DNA of 64,000 bases from Aradus depressus (GCA_963662175.1 OY759215.1:53771213-53835212), one strand, 5' to 3'; counted from the first letter of the stretch, positions 41,335 to 51,775 are shown. The notes: generated by a model from the sequence alone, not told the origin. A program made the numbers and translations.

Positions 41335-42480
41335 GACAAATAATAATATTTATTTCCTTTAAACCATAACATGGTAATTGGATACGCCATTAAAATTTAT
41401 ACATTAACTCTTAGTCGATAGATCGGATACACATGTTATTAGTAATTACAATACTAGTAAAAAATAAAATAAAATTAATACCAGAAAATGCAGTATAGAA
41501 CTTTACAATATGTAGTAGTGTACAATATATTGTATATATTGTGTATATATATATTGTACACTGTATATATATATTAACTATAGAGGGCGCCGGTAGCTCA
41601 GTGGTATGCGTGCTTGACTTCTGAGCTCAAGGTCGTGGGTTCGTAACCCGACCGAGGCCCTTAGTTTATTTTATCTGGGAGGTAAAATAAACTTAAGCAC
41701 GCCATCCTTCGGATGGGACGTTAAGCGATGGTCCCGAGCCTGTACGATGTCAGGTACTCGTTAAAGACCCCTACCCTAGATGAATAAAAATTTAGGGTAG
41801 GCAAAATTTAGGACTCCACCAGTAGAGTCGGGCTCATGTCCACCAGAGTGACGAAAGAGCGCTCTGGTAGTAGGCGATATGACCTCGTAGTTAAATCCCG
41901 GGCATGAGTCATAAACCCTAACCCCCCCCTATTAAACATTTTTTGCAGAAATATTGTGAAACAGTTAATAAAAAATGAAGTAGATAAAATTTCAATTTAA
42001 CTGAAATTATGATAAATATTTTTTTAAATTCTTCCAGAGGTGACTTTTTTACGACAAAATTTCGGGATTTTCTTATGTCCTATCAGGTCACAATGTGCTA
42101 AATATAAAAAGAATTAAAAAAAAAAAATTATAACATTGAAACAATAGAAATACCTACCTACATAAAAAAATAAACCAAGATAAATAAAATAATTTAGTAG
42201 GTATATAAATAATAAATGTTATAAAATAATGATATTAGTATTGAAAATATTAAACAAAAACTAGATTTAGAATTTATAGGAAGATACCTGCCAAGAAAAT
42301 AAATATTAAAGCTATGTATCAAATAATGTTTTTTGGATATGAAACACGATTTTTATATAATTTTTGTTTTATTCTTTTTGAACAATGAGAAAAAAAATCC
42401 GTTTCAAGTTTCTTTTCCAAGAGTTAAATTTACCAGTATAGCCAACCTAACGAGTACAAATATTTTTGTGCTCTTCTCAC
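41335..42480 (+). mobile_element. Family R repeat, copy 1, carrying an inserted SINE-1
   Basis: It parallels 49945-50790: aaaccataacatggtaattg, gatacgccattaaaatt, cacatgttattagtaattac, gacttttttacgacaaaatt, tcaggtcacaatgtgc, tatgtatcaaataatgtttt and aacaatgagaaaaaaaatcc. SINE-1 interrupts it at 41586. Near 42051-42092, on the minus strand, lies CCTGAT...CCCGAAAT, similar to the hammerhead-like core at 25824. A relation to Penelope-like elements is possible but no reverse transcriptase is present. Confidence 0.75.
41586..41930 (+). mobile_element. SINE-1, full length (reference copy for its hairpins)
   Basis: A-box at 41593-41604 (gtagctcagtgg) and B-box at 41638-41648 (ggttcgtaacc). Hairpin arms: 41665-41673/41683-41691 (tttatttta), 41702-41707/41711-41716 (ccatcc), 41735-41742/41751-41760 (cgagcctg, bulged), 41770-41778/41793-41801 (cctacccta, perfect), and the nested pair 41833-41841/41900-41908 (ctcatgtcc, one G-U) around 41842-41848/41872-41878 (accagag). 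The tail is taaaccctaacccccccc. No clear target duplication. Confidence 0.93.
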
Positions 42481-42527
42481 GATCAGGGAACGAAATATTT
42501 TTAAAATGGCGCATTTACCTTTTTGGG

Positions 42528-42770
42528 ACTTTGGTGCAATGAAGCCCTTCAAAGTTCAAAGTAACCAAGTTTTCGGTGTATTGTGACCCGAAGATTTCTT
42601 CTTGTGGGAGGTGTCCTGAAAAATATTGTCAAACGAACTTGAAAACACCCCTGGAAGAAATCTCGGAAAAAAGTAACCAACAATCATCACAGAGAAGCCT
42701 AAGAAACACAGATATTTGATTTATTTTTTTGAGTACTTTATTTCTTTAGATAAAAAAAAAAAAAAAATCA
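42528..42770 (+). mobile_element. Family E retroposon-like repeat, copy 1
   Basis: agttcaaagtaaccaagttt, gggaggtgtcctgaaaaata, aacacccctggaagaaatct and aagtaaccaacaatcatcac recur at 44115-44300 and partly at 61704. It ends in an A-run (42752-42768). Confidence 0.8.
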
Positions 42771-42888
42771 GAACACTTAGGATCTTATCCCTTATTGTAC
42801 TTCTTATATTTATTTTTAAACATTTTTTTATATAGGTATATAATGTAATCATATATTTATATATAATGTAATAATATATTTATATGTA

Positions 42889-43218
42889 GAGGGCGCCGGT
42901 AGCTCAGTGGTATCCATGCTTGACTTCTGAGCTCAAGGTCGTGGGTTCGAAACCCGACCGAGGCCCTTAGTTTATTTTATCTGGGAGGTAAAATAAACTT
43001 AAGCACGCAGTCCTTCGGATGGGGCGTTAAGGGATGGTCCCGAGCCTGTACGATGTCAGGTACTCGTTAAAGACCCCTACCCTAGGTGAATAAAAATTTA
43101 GGACTCCCACAGTAGAGTCGGGCTCATGTCCACCAGAGTGACGAAAGAGCGCTCTGGTAGTAGGTGATATGACCTCGTAGTTAAAGCCCGGGCATGAGTC
43201 ATAAAACCTAACCTAACC
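42889..43218 (+). mobile_element. SINE-1, full length, 27-bp target-site duplication
   Basis: 330 bp with intact A- and B-boxes. Flanks 42862-42888 and 43219-43245 are the same 27 bases except for one T/C change (tataatgtaataatatattt then atatgta or atacgta). A deletion between two aaaattta direct repeats removed the right arm of the cctaccct hairpin. Confidence 0.95.
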
Positions 43219-43416
43219 TATAATGTAATAATATATTTATACGTATATAACTGCGATAAAGTGTTTTCCTCCTTGAATCAGAGAGACTGGTTGGGGTGGG
43301 GGCCAGTAGCTGCGTCCCTATCTATCCATTCATCAATATCTCATCTCTCTCCCGGCCTTCTTTCATTCAACTCACAATCAGTGGCCAATTCCTTCCAAAC
43401 CTTCTCGCGCAACTTT

Positions 43417-44093
43417 TACTTCTCCAGCTGAACGAATTTTAAGGGAAATTACGTAATTGGTCAGAAACTCCAAGTTGAGTTTTCACAGGTTTTCATGTTT
43501 TCCAAAACTTTGATTCCAAATATCAAAAATACATTTATTATCTGCCTGTATGTTTATGAAAACGATAACTCCCGATAGAATGAATTAATCAACTCAAATT
43601 TTTGTAAGTGTAGCCAGAATACTATAACGATGAAACCCATTGGTTTTCAGCCAAATCCGCTGAAGGAAAAGGGAGTATAAAGGGGGAAGCTTAATAACGA
43701 ATAATTGCCAAAGTAATGAATGTATTGACACACAATTATATATGTAAATTCAAAACCCCATAAGGACATCAATTTCCGTGTAATCGGCCGAAAGGAAGGG
43801 AGAGATCAGAGAGGGCTTATTTGTAACAACCGATGTAATGAATTTATCGGCACGAAATTCCAAAACTTCTGGCAAAAGGGAAGTGGCGGGTTAGAAAGGA
43901 GGGTCAAACTCAAAAACCCTAAAGAATGTATCAACACGAAATTTAATGTGAGGATTCAGACATCCCTGAGTATGACACCAATTGATTTTCAGCCAAATCG
44001 TTAAATTGGGTTCAGAGGGAGAGCGACTACTTAGTTAATTTATTGGCACTGGGGAAGTACTCTGCCGGTGATTCACCGACTCATTTTTATTTA
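43417..44093 (+). mobile_element. HLE copy, near full length
   Basis: acttttacttctccagctga, aattggtcagaaactccaag, acgataactcccgatagaat, internal boxes (gccaaagtaatgaatgtatt, accgatgtaatgaatttatc), and the end ggcactggggaagtactctg with hairpin gccggtgattcaccgac. Confidence 0.9.
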
Positions 44094-44114
44094 ACAACCT
44101 GTGCTTCCTTCTCA

Positions 44115-44300
44115 ATACATCACCATGAAACACTTCAAAGTTCAAAGTAACCTCGTTTTGGGTGTGACCCGACGGTCTCTTCTTGTGGAGGTGTCCAGAA
44201 ATATTGTCAAACCAAGATGAAGACACCCCTGGAAGAAATCACGGAAAAAAGTAACCAACAATCATCCCAAGACATTGAGAAACACTAACTTCATAAAGAT
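44115..44300 (+). mobile_element. Family E copy 2
   Basis: cttcaaagttcaaagtaacc, cttgtggaggtgtccagaaa, tattgtcaaaccaagatgaa, gacacccctggaagaaatca and gtaaccaacaatcatcccaa. It follows an HLE 3' end directly. Confidence 0.85.
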
Positions 44301-44962
44301 CACTCGGAAGTTCACAAACAGTATAATAAGTATAAGAAAGATAAATAAATAATTATAGCTCATTTTCTACTATTAAATTGAGAATAGAGAAAATTTTAAA
44401 ATATATTTTATACCTTTATAAATTTAAAAAAATAAAAAAAAAAGAATGAGTATTTTTTTTCTGTTCATTTCGTGTGTGGGGGGAGGGGGTTCGGTGGAGT
44501 GGACCTCCTAAGGACTGATATTAATGACACTTTGAAAGAGGAGGGAGGGGGGGGGGGGCTAATCCGGGACACAGGTAGACAGCTCAGCCGTCATTCATAA
44601 TTAGGAAGGGATGCGGCGGTCCCTTTGATCTCCACGTAGGCATAAATTACAGGTGTCCCACGGACCCCAGCAATAAACTGTTAAGTATATGTCGCCCATG
44701 CCGCGTCTTCTCAAAACTTACCTCACCTCCCCGGCCCTGTACCTTTCCCATATACACTATTTATTTTATATATATATATATATATCTCGTAGTCACTTCG
44801 TGAAATCCGTCTGTTCATGAAAAAAACAAGGCATTTATGAACTGCCGGCATATTGTGAAGTTACATTAAACGCTTAGGCTTTTCATGAAATGCTGTATTT
44901 ACGTCCGGCACTTGATGTTTTACACAATCTGACTCGTTAAACCATGTAACAATGAGGTGAGT
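44301..44962. other. Unassigned DNA
   Basis: A G-run at 44551-44560 and TA repeats at 44766-44785. No gene recognised. Confidence 0.45.
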
Positions 44963-45257
44963 GCGCCGGTAGCTCAGTGGTATTCGTGCTTGCCTTCTGA
45001 GCTCAAGACCCGACCGGGGACCTTACTTTATTTTATTTGGGAGGTCCCTTCGGATGGGACGTTAAGCATTGGTCCCGAGCCTGTACGATGTCAGGTACTC
45101 GTTAAAGACCCCTCCCTACCCTAGGTGAATAAAAATTTTGGGTAGGCAAAATTTAAAGTAGAGTCGGGCTAATATCCACCAGAGTGACGACAGAGCGCTC
45201 TGGTGGTAGGCGATATGACCTCGTAGTTAAAGCCCGGGCATGAGTCATAATAACTAG
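44963..45257 (+). mobile_element. SINE-1 with a deletion at the B-box
   Basis: The head gccggtagctcagtggtatt is followed by gagctcaagacccgaccggg, so the ggtcgtgggttcgaa part is deleted. The body is complete apart from the loss of the ccatcc arm. Possible target duplication: gtaacaatgaggt and gtaacttaaatgaggt. Confidence 0.9.
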
Positions 45258-45310
45258 GTAACTTAAATGAGGTTATAGAGGTTATAAGCAATTTTTTTAT
45301 CTCACTTCAG

Positions 45311-45450
45311 TGTTAAGTTCACAGCTAAAATATTTAAACAAATTGTGTTTGGCGATGGATAAAGGTGAAGAGCTATTTTTCAATCATTATAATACATATT
45401 ACAGCTCAAAACCAAACAAACGTCCATATTCAGTAGAACAACTAAGAAAG
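45311..45450 (+). CDS. Candidate exon with start codon, unknown product
   Basis: An acceptor-like ttatctcacttcag ends at 45310. From ATG 45355 the frame runs 32 codons (MDKGEELFFNHYNTYYSSKP then NKRPYSVEQLRK) to a donor actaagaaag|gtataag at phase 0. The context of the ATG (ggcgatgg) is fair. The residues are charged and aromatic and look coded, and KRPYSVEQLRK resembles the start of a Myb/SANT or similar helical module. Later exons were not found; the 3' side is filled with HLE copies. Could be a transposon-derived exon. Confidence 0.38.
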
Positions 45451-45767
45451 GTATAAGCATCTATTTCATAGCTTTTAAATAATTTTGACGTAAGGTACCT
45501 ATTCATAAAATTAATTTTAGAGTTGTTAAGCATTTTTAAATCCTAATTGAAATATTTTTTGGCTATAAATTTAATTTAAACATGATTACCATCTGCCTCA
45601 GTATCACTACAACATATATACCTTATATACTCATTCCTGATTATCCGGGGGCGGATCAACCGTGTTGCGGCTTAAACGGGGTAATTTCGAACAAAAGAAA
45701 ATTTTTAAAATCAATAAAATAGATAACAAAAAAACTTCATGCAATTAAAAAAAAACTATAGAAAAAA
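45451..45767. other. Unassigned AT-rich DNA (possible intron)
   Basis: Follows the candidate exon donor. No recognisable feature. Confidence 0.4.
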
Positions 45768-45955
45768 GTCGTCGGTGAATCACCGGCAATGTACTTTTCC
45801 AGGTCGAATAAATCAATTAAGGTTTCGCTCTCCCTTAATCACGATCGTTTGAGCTAAAAGTAATTTTTTGACTTAAATATTGTCTTCTGAATCCTCATAT
45901 TATATTTTATTCAATACATTTATTAAATCGGCAGTTATTCGTATTCGTTATTCTG
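45768..45955 (-). mobile_element. HLE 3' fragment, minus strand
   Basis: aagtcgtcggtgaatcaccg, gcaatgtacttttccaggtc, ttgagctaaaagtaattttt and ttaaatcggcagttattcg. Confidence 0.85.
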
Positions 45956-46294
45956 TGAGAACAGCCAACGGAGAAGGATGTTATTCTACAATCTACGCAG
46001 AGGAAGGAGGCCTCTGCCAACCAACATGAGGCTCCAAATGAAGACAGAGAGACGATAGCTCCACCAGTCCGCTACTCGCTTCCAAGCACACAGTCATCAG
46101 GCCTTCAAAAAATGCGGCTGTACTGTAGGTAGACCAGCGAGGAAATACCACAGTCTTCTTCAAAACTAACTGATCCACTACCCTTCTCAGGGCTACCAAA
46201 GGCGTCTCATATTGGCCCTGTAGCACCCCATAATATCCAGGGTGCGACATCGATATCTTCAACAAATCGGTACTTTTTTTATTACTTATATTAT
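45956..46294. other. Unassigned DNA, minus-strand frame
   Basis: The minus strand is open for 90 codons (45993-46265, MLKISMSHPGYYGVLQGQYE at its start). The composition is balanced for this window, but I see no splice sites, no family and no neighbours. A decayed element is as likely as an exon. Confidence 0.35.
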
Positions 46295-47055
46295 ATTATA
46301 TACTTCCCCACCTAAAAGAAGATAGGGGAAGTTACCTATGTAATCGGTTGAAAATTCGATGCTGAGTTTTCAACGGAATTTCATGTTTTCCGATCTCCAG
46401 ATTCCAAATATGAAAAAAAAAAAAAATCTATGTGTCTGTGTGTGTGTTGGTGAGCACGATACCAATAGAATGAAAGTATCGACACGAAATTTTATACGTG
46501 AATCTGGAACCATTTAACGATGACACCTATTGATTTTCAGTCAAATCGTTCAAAGGTTTGAGGGGGATTGGAGGAGAGCCTCAACTCAAAAACTTTAAAT
46601 ACTGCCGTTGTAATGAATGTATCGACACAAAATGTCATATGTGAATTCAAAACTTCATTCTTAAACTTTAGCGGAAGGGGCAGAAGGAAAGTAGGAATCA
46701 GAGGGGGCTCAACTCCAAAATCACAACAAACTGCCGATGTGATGAATGTATCGACATGAAATTTCATATTTGATGTCAAAACCCAATGAGAACATAAACT
46801 GTCAAATTTCAGCGATATCGGCGGAAGGGAATGGGGAGGGGACTCAATTTAAAAACCCTAATAACTGCCGATGTAATGAATTTATAGACACAATTTAGAA
46901 TGAGCATTTAGGAGCCCCCATGTAAGTCAACTGTTGAATATTAGCGCAAACGGTCCATTGGTTTTGGAGGGGGAGCGAAAAAGTAATTGATTAATTCTTT
47001 CTAAGGAAGTGCATTACCGGTGATTTACCGACGATTTTTTTTTTTTTTTTTATTA
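46295..47055 (+). mobile_element. HLE copy, near full length
   Basis: tatacttccccacctaaaag/aagataggggaagtt, aattcgatgctgagttttca, gtgtctgtgtgtgtgttgg, four internal units with the gccgttgtaatgaatgtatc or gccgatgtgatgaatgtatc box, ttctttctaaggaagtgcat, hairpin accggtgatttaccgacgat and a T-run. Confidence 0.92.
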
Positions 47056-47506
47056 CTATTTGTAGATACTCTTTATGATTTACAGGCATAATTATTTTAT
47101 TTATTTTTGTATTTCTTATTGTATTATTCTTGTACATATTTCCATTCATTATTTAAATTTCTTTAATTTTTCACAACTATGTATCCTCATAATTACTTAT
47201 GGATATTACCGATTGTAAATATGCACAATAAATAAAAAAATAATAATAATAAAATTATTTACACACAATACTCGTATTCAACTGAAATTAGTCAATAGAA
47301 TGTTATTGGTCGGATTCCGAGGTTGCTTCCAAATAGAAACGCCCTTATTTAGTTGGCAGCTGTGCAGTAACATGGTTAGATTATAGTGCATAAGTTTTGC
47401 TATCTTGAATATAATGGAGGACTAGAAGGCAGGGACAGGAGGCTGAGGTAGGCTCGTAAAGTGACTAGAACTCAGATTGAAATGTGAGAAGGAATCTTGT
47501 AGCGGA
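47056..47506. other. Unassigned DNA
   Basis: T-rich, then mixed. No gene recognised. Confidence 0.4.
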
Positions 47507-47566
47507 TCTCCATGTTGGCGCAGTAAACATTGAGCGAATCTCCATGTTGGCGCAGTAAACATTGGA
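47507..47566. repeat. Short tandem duplication, 27 to 28-bp unit
   Basis: atctccatgttggcgcagta followed by aacattg occurs twice in succession. Confidence 0.85.
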
Positions 47567-47724
47567 GCTATGGATCTATTTACGGCCCTCCGTCCTGCTC
47601 CAGGCTAAATATCTGCTATCTGCCCACTGAAGAATGGTTCGTAATGAAGCTCAGATTCACCCAGGAAGAAGGAATGTACCCAAAGGTAAAGTTCATGTAC
47701 CTAACTGACTTTAAATTAAGCTTT

Positions 47725-47790
47725 AAAAATAAGTCTTCATTGAATCATCGCCAATGTACTTCCCCAACATTAATTAATAAATTAAGTGAA
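47725..47790 (-). mobile_element. HLE 3' fragment, minus strand
   Basis: aagtcttcattgaatcatcg, ccaatgtacttccccaacat and taattaataaattaag. Confidence 0.7.
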
Positions 47791-47825
47791 ATGCTTTATG
47801 TATTGCGAATTATCCCGCTTATAAC

Positions 47826-47998
47826 CCAAAAAACCATGGTGGCCTTGCGGGCTATAGCGTAGGGCTTTGGTCGCATGGTCTGAGTTTTATTTCGTACATA
47901 GCTCCCTCCCGGGGCCATGGAGGCCGTAAAATAACTAGATAACAACTTTATAAGAGACATATCTAATATGCATCGAATATAGAGCCAAAAAAAAAAAA
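47826..47998 (+). mobile_element. SINE-2 copy, B-box deleted, poly-A tail
   Basis: Head ccatggtggccttgcgggct and gcgtagggctttggtcgcat, then a direct jump to gagttttatttcgtacatag, missing the ggttcgaatcc part present at 7083. It continues ctccctcccggggccatgga, and ends aatatgcatcgaatatagag plus A-run. Confidence 0.88.
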
Positions 47999-48004
47999 GT
48001 CAAG

Positions 48005-48034
48005 ACGTTATTTTAGGACAGCTTTCGGCATGTA
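48005..48034 (+). mobile_element. Family D scrap
   Basis: acagctttcggcatgtatct then cgcc matches the central box of family D. Confidence 0.5.
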
Positions 48035-48175
48035 TCTCGCCAGCCTCCTACATCGGCAGTTATTAGAATTTTTGAGTTGAGCCTTTTCACTGATTCTGTA
48101 GGGTCCTTAGGTCTGAAAATTAATAGATTAATCGTTCTTATGGGGATTTGAATCTAAATACGAAATCGTCTTGGA
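48035..48175 (-). mobile_element. HLE fragment, minus strand
   Basis: tcctacatcggcagttatta, gaatttttgagttgagcc and gaaaattaatagattaatcg: one internal unit. Confidence 0.7.
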
Positions 48176-48343
48176 TTCATAATAATTGTTTTTACTACCA
48201 TAAATGTGGACGTGAGGTGTCGAGGTGCAAAGAATGGCTTGCTTCGTATAACCTCAAGGTCTATACTAGCCTCGACTTGAGTGCAGTGGTCCCCAGGTCA
48301 TTAGACAGCGAGAGTAGGCCCAGGGGATTATCCGCCTGACCCA
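48176..48343 (+). pseudogene. Possible retroelement gag-like zinc-knuckle fragment
   Basis: The frame ending at 48339 contains CFYYHKCGREVSRC, similar in spacing to the C-x-YH-x-FG-x-K/A-x-C stretch found between gag and protease in insect LTR elements. What follows (KVYTSLDLSAVVPRSLDSES) is not recognisable. No other part of such an element is nearby. Weak. Confidence 0.22.
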
Positions 48344-48414
48344 TGAGCGAAGGTCCTATGACCGTTCCCGCCGAGTCATCTGTCTGAGAGAGCCTAGGCA
48401 AGGGGTATCAAGGT

Positions 48415-48687
48415 TCTTGCTTACTGAGCCCAGAGAGATCGCGGGAGGTGAAAAAACCTTAAGCACGCCGTCCTTCGGATGGGACGTTAAGCGATGGGAC
48501 CGAGCCTGTACGGTGTCAGGTACTCGTTAAAGAGCCTTCCCCTATCCTAGGTGAATAAAAAGTTAGGCTAGGCAAAATTTAGGACTCCCATAGTAGATGG
48601 GCTCATGTCCACCAGAATGACGAATTAGCGCTCTAGTAGTAGGCGATATGACCTTGTAGTTAAAGCCCGGGCTAGTCATAATAACTA
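48415..48687 (+). mobile_element. SINE-1 with rearranged head
   Basis: ttcttgcttactgagcccag, then gaggtgaaaaaaccttaagc; the tttatttta hairpin and the B-box are lost. Body from gccgtccttcggatgggacg to cccgggctagtcataataac. Confidence 0.9.
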
Positions 48688-48705
48688 AAGCAACAAATGT
48701 TTCTC

Positions 48706-48850
48706 ATAGAAATAAGAAGTTGTCTTCTCACTGTTATGTTTACGACCAGAAACCGGTTCAACGCAACAGCGTCTACATCAGTGGTAGATCTTATTTATTA
48801 TTAGTGAGATGTGCCACTGATGACGACACTGTTGAGAAGACAGTCTTTTA
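48706..48850. repeat. Family S: inverted-repeat unit
   Basis: Left part atagaaataagaagttgtct, tctcactgttatgtttacga, ccagaaaccggttcaacgca and ctacatcagtgg. Right part ccactgatgacgacactgtt followed by gagaagaca is the approximate inverse of the outer left. The left part recurs at 60296-60365. CTGATG and the complement of GAAACCGG lie in the unit. Confidence 0.65.
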
Positions 48851-49237
48851 TTTCTCTGATAAATCTCGTCCCACAACAACTTTTACTATCTGCAGGTCAC
48901 AGTTTACTACGAATCTGATTTCTGTTATATACTCATAAAATATGTTTGAATAGGGTTACTCAATGCGAAAGCTACCTTGCCCCCAGTCAACATCGAACTT
49001 GACCCTGAGATCATCAACTTCTTTTACTCCTTCTCTACTTGTAGGTCATTTTTAGGTGTAATATTTTTTATTTTAATTATTTTTATGTACATTCAGTTTC
49101 TATTTTGATAACACACAACATTTTACCACTTTTTATCTCCCATAACATATTTATTGTTAATTGTTGACTTGAACTGTAACAATTCGTAAAATCTAGTTAT
49201 TTTTAAAAACATTTTTGGTTCATTTATGTTTAGATTC

Positions 49238-49282
49238 ACCACCTAATGATGACAGATAATTACCGAAACTAGTTTGATGGTG
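49238..49282 (+). ncRNA. Hammerhead-like motif, plus strand
   Basis: CACC-TAATGATGA-CAGATAATTAC-CGAAAC-TAGTTTGAT-GGTG. The closing CACC/GGTG can pair as stem I, but the core is TAATGATGA rather than CTGATGA and stem II is poor. Probably a decayed relative of the motif at 25824. Confidence 0.25.
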
Positions 49283-49836
49283 TAAATAAAATATATTGTT
49301 GGGCTGATACACACAAGTCAACCAACCAAGAAATAAATTCATACTATCACAGTATAATATATGAAAGAATATTTAGTTATTCAAAATTCTTCTTTCTTCC
49401 TGGTATCATAATCATGACTAATATTGTTGAGAGGGAAAATATGGAGAATGCGTTGTTTAGCAAATCATGACAGGAAACATTTCAAATTGAAACTTGTTTC
49501 CAACTAATAAAATAAGAAACATTTTAAACGATAATAAAATGCAAAAAATAAAAAAGAGAGAATAAGTAAAAGAAAGAAAAAGGTAAGAAATAAAGGTAGT
49601 GTTGTGTGTGTGGAGGTGAGAGATCGGTGTGACGGTGCGAGCTTTGTGACTTTGCGGGCTATGGATGCCGCCGACAAAGCAAACCGCCTGTCTCTATCCA
49701 CCATTCATCCCTTCTACCTGACGTAGGACCCACCATTAAATAATTTCACCTCGGCACTCAAGAGTCCCTCCCTCTCTCACCCCTGTTCCTCTTGTTCTTC
49801 CAACCACTTGTCTCTGTCACACAGAGGTAACAAGCA
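49283..49836. other. Unassigned DNA
   Basis: Purine-rich from 49540 to 49600; no gene recognised. Confidence 0.4.
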
Positions 49837-49858
49837 CCCCCCCCCCCCCCCCCCCCCC
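49837..49858. repeat. Poly-C run
   Basis: 22 Cs followed by a short CA repeat. Confidence 0.95.
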
Positions 49859-49944
49859 ACACACACCCCCAATGTAACATATCCTACCAAAAGGACAACA
49901 TTTTGTTTTAGTTCCCCGCCTATTAGGAAACAGGTAAATTGTAA

Positions 49945-50325
49945 TAATAATAATAATTTTATTTCCGTTAAACCTTAACATGGTAATAGGATACGTCATA
50001 AGAATGTTTACATTAAGATAGCATATAATCTAGATACCTACTTAAACAGATATTATCTCTTAGAGTCTGACGCACATGGATTAGAATTAACAATACTACT
50101 AAAAAGTAAAAATAAATGAATAAATAAATACTTGAAAATATGAGTACAATAATAATAACTTTATACAGTAGATAAAGTACCTATGTGTATAATAAATAAA
50201 GTAGATCATTTTTTTTTAATTAAATAAAAATTAAGATAATATTTTTTGATAACTTTTCCGTAAGTGTCTTTTTACGATGACATTTCGAGACGTTCTCACG
50301 TGGCTTCCTCACGTCACAATGTGCG

Positions 50326-50362
<37 letters not shown>

Positions 50363-50790
50363 TAAACAAAATAACAAATATAATGTATAATAATGTACAA
50401 TAGATGTATATATAAATGAAATAAATAAATAAAATGCTAATGAAAATACTTAAAGAAAAACAAGAAAAAAAAAATAGAATATAAATAATAAATATAGTGA
50501 TTAAAACGTAGATTCGAAAGATCTTAAAGGAGGATATCTGGATATAACTGCCGAAAAAAAAAAATTAAAGCTATCTATCAAATAATGTTTTTGAATATAA
50601 TGATTTTTTTATTATGGTTATTTCATTTTTTTTTTTTTGAACAATGAGAAAAAAATTCCTTTTCCGAATAGAAGGTTTTCTCTAACATAAACGTTTTTAG
50701 TTGGAGTTTAAATTTTCTTATTGTTTGTACTGTCTTCAAGAAGTGGGGATAGGCATTAAAGAAATTAATTCCTTTATGAGTTATACTTTT
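49945..50790 (+). mobile_element. Family R repeat, copy 2 (no SINE insertion)
   Basis: taataataataattttattt, cgttaaaccttaacatggta, ataggatacgtcataagaat, gtctttttacgatgacattt, cgtcacaatgtgcgaaata, a TA microsatellite at 50327-50358, tatctatcaaataatgtttt and aacaatgagaaaaaaattcc. Bases 50274-50322 read on the minus strand include a GTGACGTGAGGAAG...TCGAAATGTC arrangement comparable to copy 1. Confidence 0.78.
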
Positions 50791-51775
50791 TTTAATTGTT
50801 ATTTTAAATTATTGCTTTTAATAATTGTTAATGTGAATATGGTTGATGTAGTGACAGTGTAAATAAGCAGTTACAAGGGATTTTGCGACGAGCCCCCTCC
50901 TCTGATCCGTCGGTTTCGCCAATACCTCAGTACAACTTTAACAGTGGCTTGAAGATGTCTTCACATGGAAAGCGCTCTTCCACAGTACTCGACCAACCAG
51001 TGCCACCGAAAGGTATGACAACAGTAAACTGAGAATATATTAGGCCTGAAGGAGGATTGACATGGAACATTTTACCGTTTGTGTACGAGACACGCAGCTT
51101 GAGGGATTAAGCGAGTGTTGAGCAGCAAGAGGGGTATGGGATAGTAAGGGGATCTTGCAGCTACGATAATTCGTATGATTTATTAGATAGGATGTGGCGT
51201 GGTCAAATTCTTGAGCTCATCGATGGCGCAAATATAGCTGGAGGTACCGAAGGTACAGGTGACCTTGACCTCAAACGTGTTCAGCGAGCAAAGCTAGCTG
51301 GGGCGGAATCCACTAGTATAATGTGAAATTTAGTTCTTCAAACGTAGGAATAGATGAGAGCCGTTTTAACTAGCCATTAAAACCTAGCTCTTACATTCCA
51401 GAATGATGGTAAGTTGAACCCTACTTTAAATCATTTTAGCCTGATAACAGTGATTTTGAAGTCCCCAACCTTCAATTCGAAGGTAACTGGCAAAGCATAG
51501 CTTCAAAATTGCCCATTCAGACAATTCACTTGACCCAGCGACGTGACTAATGCTGGCTGCTATCATTTCCAACTCAACTGTTGGTAACATTAATACAAAC
51601 CATCAAGTTATTGTAGTTTTATTATTGTTATAATATTTCGTAATTTTATGTTGGAAATTTCATTCAGAAAATACTACTTTAAACTTTTGTCTTTAAGTTT
51701 CCTTTTATTTCATTCTTCAGAGTGGAAAAATTGAAAAAGGGCGACATTACGTCCATCTTTCTTAAAATCTGATCC
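50791..51775. other. Unassigned DNA of mixed composition
   Basis: The 50880-51560 part is less AT-rich, with no open frame of note and no recognised motif. Possibly decayed coding sequence of an element. Confidence 0.4.

Noticed and set aside
41586..41660. Functional tRNA gene at SINE-1 heads
   Set aside because: A- and B-boxes are present but acceptor and anticodon stems do not pair, and the same head is dispersed with a common body and target duplications.
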